From Mesorhizobium sp. B2-7-1 (GTDB lineage Bacteria > Pseudomonadota > Alphaproteobacteria > Rhizobiales > Rhizobiaceae), in assembly GCF_006440735.1 (NCBI RefSeq), contig NZ_VFUA01000001.1, positions 62,001 through 126,000 of the forward strand: a DNA stretch of 64,000 bases, in the 5' to 3' direction. Below, one piece after another: positions 16,764 through 26,323 of the stretch (positions are counted from its first letter, which is position 1; each line of letters starts with the position of its first letter). The translations under genes were made by a program, and so were the position numbers. The notes under the pieces were generated by a model that was not told where the DNA came from, searched no databases, and saw nothing but the letters and a program-made list of their open reading frames with translations.

Positions 16764-17564
16764 ATGCGTATTGTCGGGAAGATTCCTCTGGCCGTCGCCT
16801 TGGGCCTGTTCACCGCGCCTGTCGCCCAGGCGGGCGAAGGCGGCAGCTGGATATCCGGCGATTGGTACCTGACGCTCGGCGCCACCGGCCTGGTCGCGCC
16901 GAATTTCGAGGGCGGCAAGAAATATATGTTCAGCGCCCAGCCGATCATCTCGCTGGGCAAGGTCGGCCCAGAGGCGCGCTTCACCTCGCGCAACGACAAC
17001 ATCTCGCTGGCGCTGATCGACGACGGCTCCGTGCGCGCCGGTCTGACCGGCAAGTTCCTGTTCCATCGCACCAGCAAGGACGAGCTCCAAGGCCTCGACC
17101 CGGTGCGCTTCGGCGGTGAGGTGGGCGGCTTCTTCGAGTTCTATCCGCTGGATTGGCTGCGCGCCCGCGCCGAGTTGCGGCATGGCATCCGCTCCCACAA
17201 CGGCTTCGTGGCCGACATCGCGGCAGACGCTTTTTACGACATCACGCCGACGGTGCGCGTCTCGGGCGGGCCGCGGGTGTCCTTCGCCTCGTCCAACTAT
17301 TTTGATGCCTATTACGGCGTCAACGCCACCGAGGCGGCGGCATCGGGGCTCAGCGAATATCATCCAGGCGGCGGCGTGAAGTCGACAGGCCTCGGTGGCG
17401 CGATCACCTGGAAAGTGACCGAGCCGATGACGGCGAGCGTCTTCACCGAATATTCGCGCTTGATGGGGCCGGCAGCCGATTCCAGCCTGGTCAAGGAGCG
17501 CGGCGACCGCAACCAGTGGATGTTCGGCGTGTCGACCACCTACCGCTTCAATTTCACGATGTAG
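16764..17564 (+). CDS. MipA/OmpV-family outer-membrane protein
   Basis: A 266-residue protein with a clear Sec signal peptide (IPLAVALGLFTAPVAQA, cleavage after about residue 23). The mature part is a beta-barrel: it starts with GDWYLTLGATGLVAPNFEGGKKY, which is the MipA/OmpV opening, and ends with STTYRFNFTM, an aromatic-rich last strand. MipA of E. coli scaffolds murein synthesis and lytic enzymes, while other members act as porins or in osmotic or antibiotic response. The ATG at 16764 has AAGGGG upstream; a GTG two codons earlier is an alternative. It appears to be a single-gene unit. Confidence 0.88.
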   Translation: MRIVGKIPLAVALGLFTAPVAQAGEGGSWISGDWYLTLGATGLVAPNFEGGKKYMFSAQPIISLGKVGPEARFTSRNDNISLALIDDGSVRAGLTGKFLFHRTSKDELQGLDPVRFGGEVGGFFEFYPLDWLRARAELRHGIRSHNGFVADIAADAFYDITPTVRVSGGPRVSFASSNYFDAYYGVNATEAAASGLSEYHPGGGVKSTGLGGAITWKVTEPMTASVFTEYSRLMGPAADSSLVKERGDRNQWMFGVSTTYRFNFTM

Positions 17565-17598
17565 GCACCAAAACCGGCGCTAGCCCTCGAAATCCGTG

Positions 17599-17628
17599 CT
17601 TTATTCCTGCCGCGCCATCCGCTAAAAG
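17599..17628 (+). promoter_or_regulatory. Candidate promoter for the ileS leader
   Basis: A weak -35 (CTTTAT, 17599-17604) and a -10-like TAAAAG (17623-17628) are 18 bases apart. Transcription would start at or next to the ATG of the leader frame at 17636, giving a leaderless small mRNA start as in the trpL leader of Sinorhizobium meliloti. The match to consensus is only moderate. Confidence 0.3.
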
Positions 17629-17635
17629 CCACGCC

Positions 17636-17704
17636 ATGACGAGCTTTTCGCGCCTTTTCGCGATCGCGATACGAATTACGGGCCCGGTGTTCCGGGCGGC
17701 CTGA
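17636..17704 (+). CDS. Possible 22-residue isoleucine-rich leader peptide before ileS
   Basis: A small open frame, [22 protein letters not shown], sits 110 bases before ileS. Residues 10, 12 and 14 are isoleucine, written ATC, ATA and ATT, so all three Ile codons occur within 13 bases, including ATA, which is rare in this GC-rich window. The stop is followed by overlapping stem-loops and a T-run (see the attenuator entry). This is what a ribosome-mediated attenuation leader for isoleucyl-tRNA synthetase should look like, by analogy with pheM-pheST of E. coli. There is no good Shine-Dalgarno sequence; translation may be leaderless. Chance occurrence cannot be excluded from one sequence. Confidence 0.4.
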   Translation: MTSFSRLFAIAIRITGPVFRAA

Positions 17705-17753
17705 GCGCCGCTGGAGCCGCCGGGAGTTTTCGCGCGCGCCCCTCGCGCTTTTT
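17682..17753 (+). promoter_or_regulatory. Possible attenuator in front of ileS
   Basis: Three stems are visible. Stem A is GCCCGG-TGTT-CCGGGC (17682-17697). Stem B pairs GGCGGC (17695-17700) with GCCGCC (17716-17721) and shares bases 17695-17697 with stem A, so A and B exclude each other. Stem C is GCGCG-CCCCT-CGCGC followed at once by TTTTT (17734-17753), an intrinsic-terminator shape 61 bases before the ileS start. The layout resembles an attenuator, but the link from B to C is not a textbook antiterminator pairing. Confidence 0.4.
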
Positions 17754-17814
17754 CAAGAAAATGCTGGTTCAACGCCCGGGCTTTCCGCCGCCGGGCAACG
17801 CAGATGGCAGATCA

Positions 17815-20793
17815 ATGACCGACATCCCGATGACCGACACTGCTGAGACGATCGACTATTCCAAGACGCTTTATTTGCCGCAGACGGATTTCCCGATGCG
17901 CGCCGGGCTGCCCGAGAAGGAGCCTGGCCTGGTCAAGCGCTGGGAGGACATGGACCTTTACAAGAAGCTGCGCGAGGAGGCCGCAGGCCGCGAGAAGTTC
18001 GTGCTGCATGACGGCCCGCCCTACGCCAACGGCAACATCCATATCGGCCATGCGCTGAACAAGATCCTCAAGGACGTCATCAACCGCTCCTTCCAGATGC
18101 GCGGCTATGACGCCAACTACGTGCCGGGCTGGGACTGCCACGGCCTGCCTATCGAATGGAAGATCGAGGAGCAGTACCGCGCCAAGGGCAAGAACAAGGA
18201 CGAGGTGCCGGTCAACGAGTTCCGCAGGGAATGCCGCGACTTCGCCGCCCATTGGATCAAGGTCCAGGCCGGCGAGTTCCAGCGCCTCGGCGTCATCGGC
18301 GATTTCGACCACCCCTATACGACCATGGCTTACCATGCCGAGTCGCGCATCGCCGGCGAACTGCTGAAATTCGCCATGTCCGGCCAGCTCTACCGCGGCT
18401 CCAAGCCGGTGATGTGGAGCGTTGTCGAGCGCACCGCGCTCGCCGAGGCCGAGGTCGAGTATCAGGACTATGAGAGCGACACGATCTGGGCGAAGTTCCC
18501 GGTCGCGAGCCTCGCCCAGCCGGTCGCCGGCGCCGCGCCGGCGCTGGATGGAGCCGCGCTCGACCTGGTCGAGGCCCATGTCGTCATCTGGACGACCACG
18601 CCCTGGACCATCCCCGGCAACCGCGCCGTGAGCTATTCGCCGCGCATCGCCTATGGCCTCTATGAGGTGACGGCGGCCGAGAACGCTTTCGGCCCGCAGC
18701 CCGGCGAGAAGCTGATCTTTGCCGACGCGCTGGCCGAGGAATGTGCCGCCAAGGCCAAGGTCACCTTGAATAGGCTTCACAGCGTCTCGGCCGAACAGCT
18801 TGGGAAGCTTACGCTCTCGCATCCTTTCAAAGGGCTCGGCGGCGGCTATGAGTTCCCCGTGCCGATGGTTGCGGGCGAGCATGTCACCGACGATGCCGGC
18901 ACAGGCTTCGTGCACACCGCGCCCGGCCATGGCCGCGAGGACTTCGACGCCTGGATGGAAGCGGCCGCCGATCTTCGGGCACGCGGCGTCGACACCACGA
19001 TCCCGTTCACTGTCGACGATGCCGGCTTCTTCACCAAGGATGCGCCGGGCTTCGGTCCGGGACGCGAGGGCGGTGCGGCGCGCGTCATCGACGACAACGG
19101 CAAGAAGGGCAACGCCAACCAGGCGGTCATCGACGAGCTGATCAAGCGCAACGCGCTCTTCGCGCGCGGCCGGCTGAAGCACAGCTATCCGCATTCCTGG
19201 CGCTCCAAGAAGCCGGTCATCTTCCGCAACACGCCGCAATGGTTCGTCTATATGGACAAGGACTTCGGCGACGGCACGACGCTGCGCAGCCGCGCGCTGA
19301 AGGCGATCGACGACACGCGCTTCGTCCCGGCGGCAGGCCAGAACCGCATCCGCGCTATGATCGAGGAGCGCCCCGACTGGGTGCTGTCGCGCCAGCGTGC
19401 CTGGGGCGTGCCGATCGCCGTCTTCGCCGACGAGGACGGCAATGTGCTGAAGGACGAGGCCGTCAACCAGCGCATCATGGAGGCTTTCGAGAAGGAAGGC
19501 GCCGACGCCTGGTTCGCCGAAGGCGCCAAGGCGCGCTTCCTCGGCAACCACGATGCCTCGAAATGGCACCAGGTGATGGACATCCTGGACGTCTGGTTCG
19601 ATTCCGGCTCGACGCACGTCTTCACGCTGGAGGACCGTCCGGACCTCAAATGGCCGGCCGACGTCTATCTCGAGGGCTCGGACCAGCATCGCGGCTGGTT
19701 CCATTCCTCGCTGCTCGAAAGCTGCGGCACCAGGGGCAGGGCGCCTTACGACACGGTCATCACCCATGGCTTCACCATGGACGAGGAAGGCCGCAAGATG
19801 TCGAAGTCGCTCGGCAACACCGTCGTGCCGCAGGACGTCATCAAGCAGTCCGGCGCCGATATCCTGCGGCTCTGGGTGGTGACGACCGATTATTGGGAAG
19901 ACCAGCGGCTCGGCAAGAACGTGCTGCAGACCAATATCGACGCCTACCGCAAGCTCAGGAACACCATCCGCTGGATGCTGGGCACGCTCGCCCATGACGA
20001 CGGTCAGGATGTGCCGGTCGAGGCGATGCCGGAACTGGAGCGGCTGATGCTGCACCGGCTGTCCGAGCTGGACGAGGTGGTGCGCCAGGGCTACGACGCC
20101 TTCGAGTTCAAGCGCATCACCCGCGCGCTGCTCGACTTCATGGTGGTGGAGCTTTCGGCCTTCTATTTCGACATCCGCAAGGATGCGCTGTACTGCGACG
20201 GGCCGTCGAGCCTGCGCCGCAGGGCAGCCGTGCAGGTGGTGCGCCACCTCTTCGAATGCCTGGTGAAGTGGCTGGCGCCGATGCTGCCCTTCACCACCGA
20301 GGAAGCCTGGCTAGACCGCCATCCGGAAGCCGTCTCGGTGCATCTCGACCAGTTCCCGGCGATCCCGCGGAACTGGCGCAACGAGGCGCTGGCCGAGAAA
20401 TGGCGCAAGGTGAGGCAGGTGCGCCGCGTCGTCACCGGCGCGCTGGAGATCGCGCGCGCCGAGAAGTTGATCGGCTCCTCGCTCGAGGCCGTGCCGGTGG
20501 TGACGCTCGACGACGCGGCGCTGGAAGCCGCGATCGCCGATGTCGACATGGCCGAGATGGCGATCACCAGCGACCTCGTCGTCAAGCACGGCAAGGCCCC
20601 GCAAGGCGCCTTCGCGCTCGACGATGTCAAGGGCGTGGCGGTGGTGGTGGAGAAAGCCGAGGATCGCGGCCTGGTCAAATGCGCGCGCTCCTGGCGTTAC
20701 ACCGCCGATGTCGGGCAGGACCCGGAATTTCCGGACGTCTCGGCCCGCGACGCCGCCGTGCTGCATGAGCTAAAGGCGCTTGGCCGTTCATAA
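17815..20793 (+). CDS. ileS: Isoleucyl-tRNA synthetase
   Basis: A 992-residue class I aminoacyl-tRNA synthetase charging tRNA-Ile. The HIGH motif is [15 protein letters not shown] (about residues 76-79), the editing CP1 domain follows with [12 protein letters not shown], and KMSKS is [13 protein letters not shown] (about 661-665). The C-terminal part has the anticodon-binding helical domain starting about residue 730. It lacks the four-Cys zinc knuckle at the very C-terminus, which is usual for alphaproteobacterial IleS. The start at 17815 (MTDIPMTD) is preferred to the in-frame ATG at 17761, which only adds a low-complexity stretch. lspA, which follows ileS in many bacteria, is absent here; a lipoprotein gene follows instead. 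Confidence 0.97.
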   Translation: MTDIPMTDTAETIDYSKTLYLPQTDFPMRAGLPEKEPGLVKRWEDMDLYKKLREEAAGREKFVLHDGPPYANGNIHIGHALNKILKDVINRSFQMRGYDANYVPGWDCHGLPIEWKIEEQYRAKGKNKDEVPVNEFRRECRDFAAHWIKVQAGEFQRLGVIGDFDHPYTTMAYHAESRIAGELLKFAMSGQLYRGSKPVMWSVVERTALAEAEVEYQDYESDTIWAKFPVASLAQPVAGAAPALDGAALDLVEAHVVIWTTTPWTIPGNRAVSYSPRIAYGLYEVTAAENAFGPQPGEKLIFADALAEECAAKAKVTLNRLHSVSAEQLGKLTLSHPFKGLGGGYEFPVPMVAGEHVTDDAGTGFVHTAPGHGREDFDAWMEAAADLRARGVDTTIPFTVDDAGFFTKDAPGFGPGREGGAARVIDDNGKKGNANQAVIDELIKRNALFARGRLKHSYPHSWRSKKPVIFRNTPQWFVYMDKDFGDGTTLRSRALKAIDDTRFVPAAGQNRIRAMIEERPDWVLSRQRAWGVPIAVFADEDGNVLKDEAVNQRIMEAFEKEGADAWFAEGAKARFLGNHDASKWHQVMDILDVWFDSGSTHVFTLEDRPDLKWPADVYLEGSDQHRGWFHSSLLESCGTRGRAPYDTVITHGFTMDEEGRKMSKSLGNTVVPQDVIKQSGADILRLWVVTTDYWEDQRLGKNVLQTNIDAYRKLRNTIRWMLGTLAHDDGQDVPVEAMPELERLMLHRLSELDEVVRQGYDAFEFKRITRALLDFMVVELSAFYFDIRKDALYCDGPSSLRRRAAVQVVRHLFECLVKWLAPMLPFTTEEAWLDRHPEAVSVHLDQFPAIPRNWRNEALAEKWRKVRQVRRVVTGALEIARAEKLIGSSLEAVPVVTLDDAALEAAIADVDMAEMAITSDLVVKHGKAPQGAFALDDVKGVAVVVEKAEDRGLVKCARSWRYTADVGQDPEFPDVSARDAAVLHELKALGRS

Positions 20794-20983
20794 GCCGGTG
20801 CAAAAGTGCCACGCCGGGCGGCCCGAAACGGCCCGTGCGTTGCCCTTAACAAGTGGTTGAGGTAAACACGCGACACTCCGGAAGACAAATTGTCGCCGGA
20901 TTTCCATCGCAAGTGCGGGGAAGAAGGGGACCGCGCCGTTGGCCGGTGGCGACCGAAAGGCTGTTAGAGTGGGACTTTTTGGC

Positions 20984-21661
20984 ATGACCGACAGAACGTT
21001 TGCGCGCGCCGTGCTGGTCGCGCCGCTTGTGGTATCGGCCATCGCCCTGTCGGGCTGCATGAGCTCGCCCACCTACGGAACCGACAAGACGGCTGCCGCG
21101 CAGCTCTTCGACGATGTTTCCGCCGCTGCCTCGATCACGCCGAAGCGTAAAGATCCGATCGACTACAAGCCGCGTCCCGACTTGGTGAAGCCCGCTCCCG
21201 GGCAGAAGGAAAGCCTGCCGCCGCCGCAGCAGAGCATCGAGACGGCGAGCGCCGACTGGCCCGAATCGCCGGAGGCGCGCCGCGCCCGCATCCGCGCCGA
21301 CGCCACCGCGCACCAGAACGATCCAAACTACCAGCCGGAAGCAGTCGAGGATATCCAGACCGATCCCGAGGCGGTGAAGAAGGCGTTGGCCGAATCGGGC
21401 TCCAGCCATCCGCCGCGCTGGACGCCGGACGATTCCAGCGGTGCCGCCCGCAAGGCCGCGATTCAGCGCAACCTTGCGGAACAGAAGCAGGGCGACCCGA
21501 CCACGCGCAAATATCTGAGCGAGCCGCCGCTTGCCTATCGCCAGGCCTCCGCCGACGCGCCGCAGAACGAGCTCGGCGAGGACGAGTACAAGAAGGAGCG
21601 CCGGCTCAAGGCGCAGGCGGAAGGCAAGAAGGGCGGCTGGTTCGACTGGCTCGGCCTGTAG
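20984..21661 (+). CDS. Conserved Rhizobiales lipoprotein of unknown function
   Basis: A 225-residue exported lipoprotein. The signal is RTFARAVLVAPLVVSAIALSGC with a good lipobox (ALSGC). The mature part is polar and largely unstructured, rich in Pro, Lys, Asp and Ala (KPAPGQKESLPPPQQS), and ends with a tryptophan-containing KKGGWFDWLGL segment. The start at 20984 places the lipobox Cys near residue 22; an upstream Met at 20939 would make the signal too long. No catalytic motif is seen. It follows ileS after 190 bases and is convergent with tadA. Confidence 0.78.
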   Translation: MTDRTFARAVLVAPLVVSAIALSGCMSSPTYGTDKTAAAQLFDDVSAAASITPKRKDPIDYKPRPDLVKPAPGQKESLPPPQQSIETASADWPESPEARRARIRADATAHQNDPNYQPEAVEDIQTDPEAVKKALAESGSSHPPRWTPDDSSGAARKAAIQRNLAEQKQGDPTTRKYLSEPPLAYRQASADAPQNELGEDEYKKERRLKAQAEGKKGGWFDWLGL

Positions 21662-21682
21662 GTCGGAACGGGCCGCGCAGGC

Positions 21683-22135
21683 CTACGTTTCCCGTCTCTC
21701 GCGAAAGAAATCCTTGAGGATGAGGGCGGCTTCGCTTTCGCCGATCCCCGGATAGATGTCCGGCGCATGGTGACAGGTCGGCGAAGCGAAGAAGCGCGTG
21801 CCGCTCACCACCGCGCCGCCTTTCTCGTCGGCGGCGCCGAAATAGAGCCGCCGCAGCCTGGCGAAGGAGATCGCGCCGGCGCACATCGCGCAGGGCTCCA
21901 GCGTCACATAAAGGTCGTGACCGGTCAGCCGCTCGCTGGCCAGCTCCCGGCAGGCCTCGCGAATCGCCAGCATCTCGGCATGCGCCGTCGGATCGGCAAG
22001 CTCGCGGGTGCGATTGCCGGCTTTCGCGATCACCGTGTTGCCATTGGCGATAACAGCGCCGACCGGCACTTCGCCGCGGCTGGCGGCCGCCTCGGCCTCT
22101 TCAAGCGCCAGGGCCATGAAATCCGGTCGTTTCAA
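21683..22135 (-). CDS. tadA: tRNA-specific adenosine deaminase (A34 to inosine)
   Basis: A 150-residue zinc deaminase that converts A34 of tRNA-Arg(ACG) to inosine. The zinc-binding and catalytic motifs are PTAHAEMLAI (His and Glu) and TLEPCAMCAGAI (two Cys). The C-terminal part has FGAADEKGGAVVSG. The start is uncertain: a TTG at 22135 lies 10 bases after GGAG and gives LKRPDFMALALEEA, an N-terminus common in the order; the ATG at 22117 or the longer frame from 22165 are alternatives. The gene is convergent with the lipoprotein and divergent from rluB. Confidence 0.93.
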   Translation of the reverse strand: MKRPDFMALALEEAEAAASRGEVPVGAVIANGNTVIAKAGNRTRELADPTAHAEMLAIREACRELASERLTGHDLYVTLEPCAMCAGAISFARLRRLYFGAADEKGGAVVSGTRFFASPTCHHAPDIYPGIGESEAALILKDFFRERRET

Positions 22136-22314
22136 GCGGTTTCCACTCCGATTACGCCTCGCCACCCGAGAGCGATCCTGTTATCTAGCGCGAGACCCTG
22201 AAAACCGGAATCGGTTTTTGCCGCGCCGCCGGATGCGCAAAATCAAGATGATACTGCCTGCGTTGGCGTCCGCGAGGGCGCGCGACGCCGTAGCAGGCGA
22301 AGACGAGCAAAGTA

Positions 22315-24297
22315 ATGGACGACGACAAGAAATCTTCACGCGGGCCGCGCAAAGGCGGCTCGAAACCGGCGGACCAGCGTGACCGCAACGGCAAGCCGGG
22401 CTTCGGTGCCAAGAAGCCGTTTGTGAAGCGCGATCGGCCGGTGGCCGCCGAAGGCGAGCGCCCCGCGCGCGACTTCAAGCGCAGTTACAAGCCGCGCGAA
22501 GCGGGCGAGAGCGCCGAGCGGGCCGAAAGGCCGTTCCGCAAAGGTCCGCCGCGCGACGGCAAGCCCTTCGAGAAGCGTGAGGGCCGCAAGCCCTACGCAC
22601 CGCGCGGAGACCGGCCGATGGCCGCCGAAGGCGAGCGCCCGGCCCGCGATTTCAAGCGCAGCCACAAGCCGCGTGAAATGGGTGAAGGTGGCGACAGGCC
22701 GTTCCGCAAAGGCCCGCCGCGCGACGGCAAGCCCTTCGAGAAGCGTGAGGGCCGCAAGCCTTACGCACCGCGTGGCGACCGGCCGGCGGCCGCCGAAGGC
22801 GAGCGGGGCGAACGACGTTTCGAGCGCCCCAAGCGCGAGTTCGGCGACCGCCCGGCACGCGACTTCGCCGATCGGCCGAAGCGCGATTTCAGCGATCGTC
22901 CGCGCGGAGCTGGCGGAAAGCCGGAGGGTGGCTTCAGGCCGAGGCCGCGTCCCGCGGAAGCCGCGCCGGAAAGCGGCGAACGCATCGCCAAGCGGTTGGC
23001 GCGCGCCGGCATCGCCTCGCGCCGCGACGCCGAGGAACTGATCGCGGCCGGCCGCGTCAAGGTCAACGGCAAGGTGCTGGACTCGCCGGCCTTCAATGTC
23101 AGCGCCTCCGACGTCATCCATCTCGACGGCACCGAGATCCCGCCGATCGAGCGCACGCGCCTCTTCCTGTTCCATAAGCCGGCGGGCGTCGTCACCACCA
23201 ACCGCGATCCGGAAGGCCGCAAGACCGTCTTTGACGTGCTGCCGTCCGATCTGCCGCGATTGATGACGATCGGCCGGCTCGACATCAACACCGAGGGCCT
23301 GCTGCTTTTGACCAATGACGGCGGGCTGTCGCGCGTGCTCGAACTGCCGGCCACCGGCTGGCTGCGGCGCTACCGTGTGCGCGTCCACGGCAAGGTCGAG
23401 GAGAGCGCGCTCGCCGGCTTGCGCGACGGCATCGCCGTCGACGGCGTGTTCTACGGTTCGATCGAGGCCTCGCTCGACCGCGAGCAGGGCACCAACGCAT
23501 GGCTGACGCTGGGGCTCCGCGAAGGCAAGAACCGCGAGGTGAAGAACATCCTGGGCGCGCTTGGCCTCGACGTGACGCGGCTGATCCGCATCTCTTACGG
23601 ACCGTTCCAGCTCGAGGATCTTCCCGAGGGCCATGTTCTGGAGATCAAGGGCCGGGTGCTGCGCGAGCAGCTCGGCGAAAGGCTGATCGAGGAATCCGGC
23701 GCCAATTTCGACGCCGAGATCCAGAAGCCGTTTTCCAACAAGCCGGTGCGCGGCGGCGGACCCCGCCACGAAGAGGCCGACCGGCCGAAATTCACGCGCG
23801 ACGGCGACCGCAGGCCGATCGGCGAGGGCGGGCTGATCAAGGCGCGCAAGCGCCGCGAAGGCAGCCGCGACGAGGCGCTGAGCAAGCTCTCGACAAAACC
23901 TGACAGGGCATTTGGGCCGGACAAGGCCTTCGGCGAGCGCGGCCCGAAACCCGATCGCGGCGGCTTCGGTGACAAGCCGCGTGGTGGTTTCGGCGACAAG
24001 CCCCGTTTCGGCGGCAAGAAATCCGAGCGCGAGCAGCGGCCGATCGAGCCGCCGGGTCAGCGCAAGGCCAATGTCTGGATGGCGCCTGGCGCCCGGCCGA
24101 TCGGCAAGGGAAGGGCGGAGGCCGATGCCGCCAGGGCTGCCGAGGCGAAGGCGCGCAAGGCATCCTATAAGCCGGGCGGCAAGGGCAAGCCGGGCGCGAA
24201 ACCGTTCGGCAAGCCTCGCGGCGAGCGCCCGGAAGGCGATGGCGGCGACAGGCCGCGTGGTCCGAAGAGGGGCGGCGATGCGGATCGTCGGCGGTGA
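22315..24297 (+). CDS. rluB: RluB/RsuA-family 23S rRNA pseudouridine synthase with repetitive basic extensions
   Basis: A 660-residue protein whose core (about residues 222-470) is a standard RsuA/RluB enzyme making pseudouridine in 23S rRNA. The core has an S4 RNA-binding domain (RIAKRLARAGIASRRDAEELI) and the catalytic block GRLDINTEGLLLLTNDGG with the catalytic Asp. The N-terminal 220 residues and the C-terminal 170 are Arg/Lys/Gly/Pro-rich, apparently disordered and RNA-binding-like. The N-terminal part contains tandem repeats of about 56-59 residues (AAEGERPARDFKRS through GRKPYAPRGDRP). rsmD overlaps its last 20 bases, so these two rRNA-modification genes are translationally coupled. 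Core members are about 250-300 residues long. Confidence 0.93.
   Translation: MDDDKKSSRGPRKGGSKPADQRDRNGKPGFGAKKPFVKRDRPVAAEGERPARDFKRSYKPREAGESAERAERPFRKGPPRDGKPFEKREGRKPYAPRGDRPMAAEGERPARDFKRSHKPREMGEGGDRPFRKGPPRDGKPFEKREGRKPYAPRGDRPAAAEGERGERRFERPKREFGDRPARDFADRPKRDFSDRPRGAGGKPEGGFRPRPRPAEAAPESGERIAKRLARAGIASRRDAEELIAAGRVKVNGKVLDSPAFNVSASDVIHLDGTEIPPIERTRLFLFHKPAGVVTTNRDPEGRKTVFDVLPSDLPRLMTIGRLDINTEGLLLLTNDGGLSRVLELPATGWLRRYRVRVHGKVEESALAGLRDGIAVDGVFYGSIEASLDREQGTNAWLTLGLREGKNREVKNILGALGLDVTRLIRISYGPFQLEDLPEGHVLEIKGRVLREQLGERLIEESGANFDAEIQKPFSNKPVRGGGPRHEEADRPKFTRDGDRRPIGEGGLIKARKRREGSRDEALSKLSTKPDRAFGPDKAFGERGPKPDRGGFGDKPRGGFGDKPRFGGKKSEREQRPIEPPGQRKANVWMAPGARPIGKGRAEADAARAAEAKARKASYKPGGKGKPGAKPFGKPRGERPEGDGGDRPRGPKRGGDADRRR
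22444..22804 (+). repeat. Direct repeats inside the rluB N-terminal extension
   Basis: The unit beginning GCCGCCGAAGGCGAGCG starts at 22444, at 22621 (177 bases later) and at 22789 (168 bases later). The first two copies encode nearly the same 56-59 residues; the third decays after about 15 bases into an Arg-rich Asp-Arg-Pro stretch. The difference of nine bases between units keeps the frame. Confidence 0.85.
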
Positions 24298-24832
24298 ATT
24301 CCGTGGGCGTCCGCTGGCGACGCCGAAAAGCAATGCCATCCGCCCGACCACAGACCGCACCCGCGAGGCGGTGTTCAACGTCCTGGCGCACCGTTACGCT
24401 GAAAAGCTCGAAGGCGGCCGCGTGCTCGATCTCTTCGCCGGCACGGGCGCGCTCGGAATTGAGGCGCTGTCGCGCGGCGCCTCCTACTGCGTCTTCATCG
24501 AGGAATCGACCGAGGGGCGAGGCCTGATCCGCGAGAACGTCGAGGCCTACGGGCTCACCGGTCGCACCAAGATCTTCCGCCGCGACGCCACGCATCTCGG
24601 CGAAGCCGGTACGATCTCGCCCTTCGGGCTGGTCTTTGCCGATCCGCCCTATGGCAAGGGGCTCGGCGAGCGCGCGCTGCGCTCGGCCAAGACCGGCGGC
24701 TGGCTTCTGCCTGGCGCGCTCTGCGTCGTCGAGGAGGCTGCCTCGGCGCCGTTCGAACCGGGCGCCGGTTTTTCCGTGATGGATGAACGCAATTACGGCG
24801 AAACCATTATCCGCTTCGTCGAGGCGGAGTGA
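24278..24832 (+). CDS. rsmD: 16S rRNA (guanine966-N2)-methyltransferase
   Basis: A 184-residue SAM-dependent methyltransferase that methylates G966 of 16S rRNA. It opens with [36 protein letters not shown], the diagnostic RsmD N-terminus. The SAM-binding motif I is [18 protein letters not shown], and the catalytic motif IV is FADPPYGKG. The ATG at 24278 lies inside the end of rluB in another frame (20-base overlap), pointing to coupling. A perfect hairpin follows 12 bases after the stop. Confidence 0.95.
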   Translation: MRIVGGEFRGRPLATPKSNAIRPTTDRTREAVFNVLAHRYAEKLEGGRVLDLFAGTGALGIEALSRGASYCVFIEESTEGRGLIRENVEAYGLTGRTKIFRRDATHLGEAGTISPFGLVFADPPYGKGLGERALRSAKTGGWLLPGALCVVEEAASAPFEPGAGFSVMDERNYGETIIRFVEAE

Positions 24833-24844
24833 GCGAGGCGCGTC

Positions 24845-24871
24845 TTCCTTCTTCCGCAAGGGAAGAAGGAA
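24845..24871 (+). terminator. Perfect hairpin after rsmD
   Basis: TTCCTTCTTCC (24845-24855) and GGAAGAAGGAA (24861-24871) form an 11-bp perfect stem with the loop GCAAG. On the plus strand A residues rather than a T-run follow, so it may be a 3'-stabilising or processing hairpin, or a small intergenic palindrome, rather than a classic terminator. Confidence 0.45.
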
Positions 24872-24962
24872 AAGGCACAAGCGCCTCGAAAATGCCGAAC
24901 AATTCACTTTGCCTCGCCTGCGAACCTTGCCTATCGTCGCGCAACCGGAACCGGAGACCTTG

Positions 24963-26321
24963 ATGACACCAACGGGGATTGGGCTGCGAGCGGCGCTTCT
25001 TGTCGGCACGCTGGCGCTCGCCGCGGCTCCGGCCCGCGCGGCCGATGACGGCGCGGTCAAGGATTTCCTGCTCGACAACGGCATGGAAGTGGTTGTCATC
25101 CCCGACCATCGCGCTCCGATCGTCACGCACATGGTATGGTACAAGATCGGCAGCGCCGACGAGCCGCCCGGCAAATCCGGCATCGCGCATTTCTTCGAGC
25201 ATCTGATGTTCAAGGCCACGACCACCCATGCCGCAGGCGAGTTCGATCGCGCCGTGTCCGAGATCGGCGGCTCCAACAACGCCTTCACGTCCTACGACTA
25301 CACCGCCTTCCACGAGACGGTGCCGCCTTCCGCGCTCGAAGAGATGATGGGCTTCGAGGCCGATCGCATGCGCAACCTCATCCTGACCGACGATGTCATC
25401 AAGACCGAGCGCGACGTCATCCTGGAGGAACGTCGCTCGCGCATCGACAGCAATCCGCAGGCGGTGCTCGACGAGGAGGTCGACGCGACGCTCTGGCAGA
25501 ACCAGCCATACCGCATTCCGGTCATCGGCTGGATGCAGGAAATGGAGCAGTTGAACCGTCCGGACGCGAAAGCCTTCTACGACGCCTACTACCGGCCGAA
25601 CAACGCCGTGCTGGTGGTGGCCGGCGACGTCGATCCCGACGCGGTGAAGGCGATGGCCGAAAGGACCTATGGCAAGGTCGCCCGCGGCCCGGACCTGCGG
25701 CCGCGCATCCGCCCCGTGGAGCCGGAGCAGAACACCAAGCGCACGGTGACGCTCACCGACGCGCGCGTTTCCGTGCCGAGTTTTTCGACGCAATGGGTCG
25801 TGCCGTCCTATCACACGGCCAAGCCCGGCGAGGCGGAGGCGCTCGACCTGCTTGCCGAGATCCTCGGCGGCGACAACCGCAGCAGGCTGTACCAGCAGCT
25901 CGTCGTCAAGCAGGGTATCGCGTCCGAGGCCGGCGCCTACTTCCAGGGCACCATGCTCGACGCCACCAACTTCACCGTCTATGGCGCCCCGCGCGGCGAC
26001 GCCAAGCTTGCCGACGTCGAGGCAGCGGTCGATGCCGAGATCGCCCATATCGTCAAGGACGGCGTGAGCGACGATGAGCTGGAGCGGGCAAAGACCCGCT
26101 ATGTGCGCTCCATGATCTTTGCGCGCGACAAGCAGGACGACATGGCCAACATGTATGGCTCGACGCTTGCCACGGGCGGCGATGTCAAGGACGTTCAGGA
26201 ATGGCCGGACCGTATCCGCAAGGTGACCGCCGATGAGGTCAAGGCGGTGGCTACCCGCTATCTGGTGCTCGATCGTTCCACCACCGGCTATCTTCTGCCG
26301 CAGCAGCAGGCGGGGAATTGA
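24963..26321 (+). CDS. M16-family zinc metallopeptidase, active subunit
   Basis: A 452-residue exported M16B peptidase. The signal peptide is [20 protein letters not shown] (residues 9-28). The inverted zinc motif is H76-FFE-H80 in [11 protein letters not shown], and the second Glu lies in [10 protein letters not shown]. The protein then has the usual two M16 half-domains, with [13 protein letters not shown] and GSRLYQQL-like blocks in the second. The ATG at 24963 starts the signal peptide; the frame upstream overlaps rsmD and is not used. It pairs with the next gene, which lacks the zinc motif: tandem active/inactive M16B proteins forming heterodimers are known from Sphingomonas. It probably degrades peptides in the periplasm. 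Confidence 0.93.
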   Translation: MTPTGIGLRAALLVGTLALAAAPARAADDGAVKDFLLDNGMEVVVIPDHRAPIVTHMVWYKIGSADEPPGKSGIAHFFEHLMFKATTTHAAGEFDRAVSEIGGSNNAFTSYDYTAFHETVPPSALEEMMGFEADRMRNLILTDDVIKTERDVILEERRSRIDSNPQAVLDEEVDATLWQNQPYRIPVIGWMQEMEQLNRPDAKAFYDAYYRPNNAVLVVAGDVDPDAVKAMAERTYGKVARGPDLRPRIRPVEPEQNTKRTVTLTDARVSVPSFSTQWVVPSYHTAKPGEAEALDLLAEILGGDNRSRLYQQLVVKQGIASEAGAYFQGTMLDATNFTVYGAPRGDAKLADVEAAVDAEIAHIVKDGVSDDELERAKTRYVRSMIFARDKQDDMANMYGSTLATGGDVKDVQEWPDRIRKVTADEVKAVATRYLVLDRSTTGYLLPQQQAGN

Positions 26322-26323
26322 CG

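Noticed and set aside
17812..20247. Long open frame on the minus strand opposite ileS
   Set aside because: It is a shadow of the GC-rich ileS reading frame, without protein features or ribosome site; ileS is certain.
22336..24378. 680-codon open frame on the minus strand opposite rluB
   Set aside because: Its Arg/Ala/Leu-rich composition is the antisense of the repetitive rluB arms; no domain is visible.
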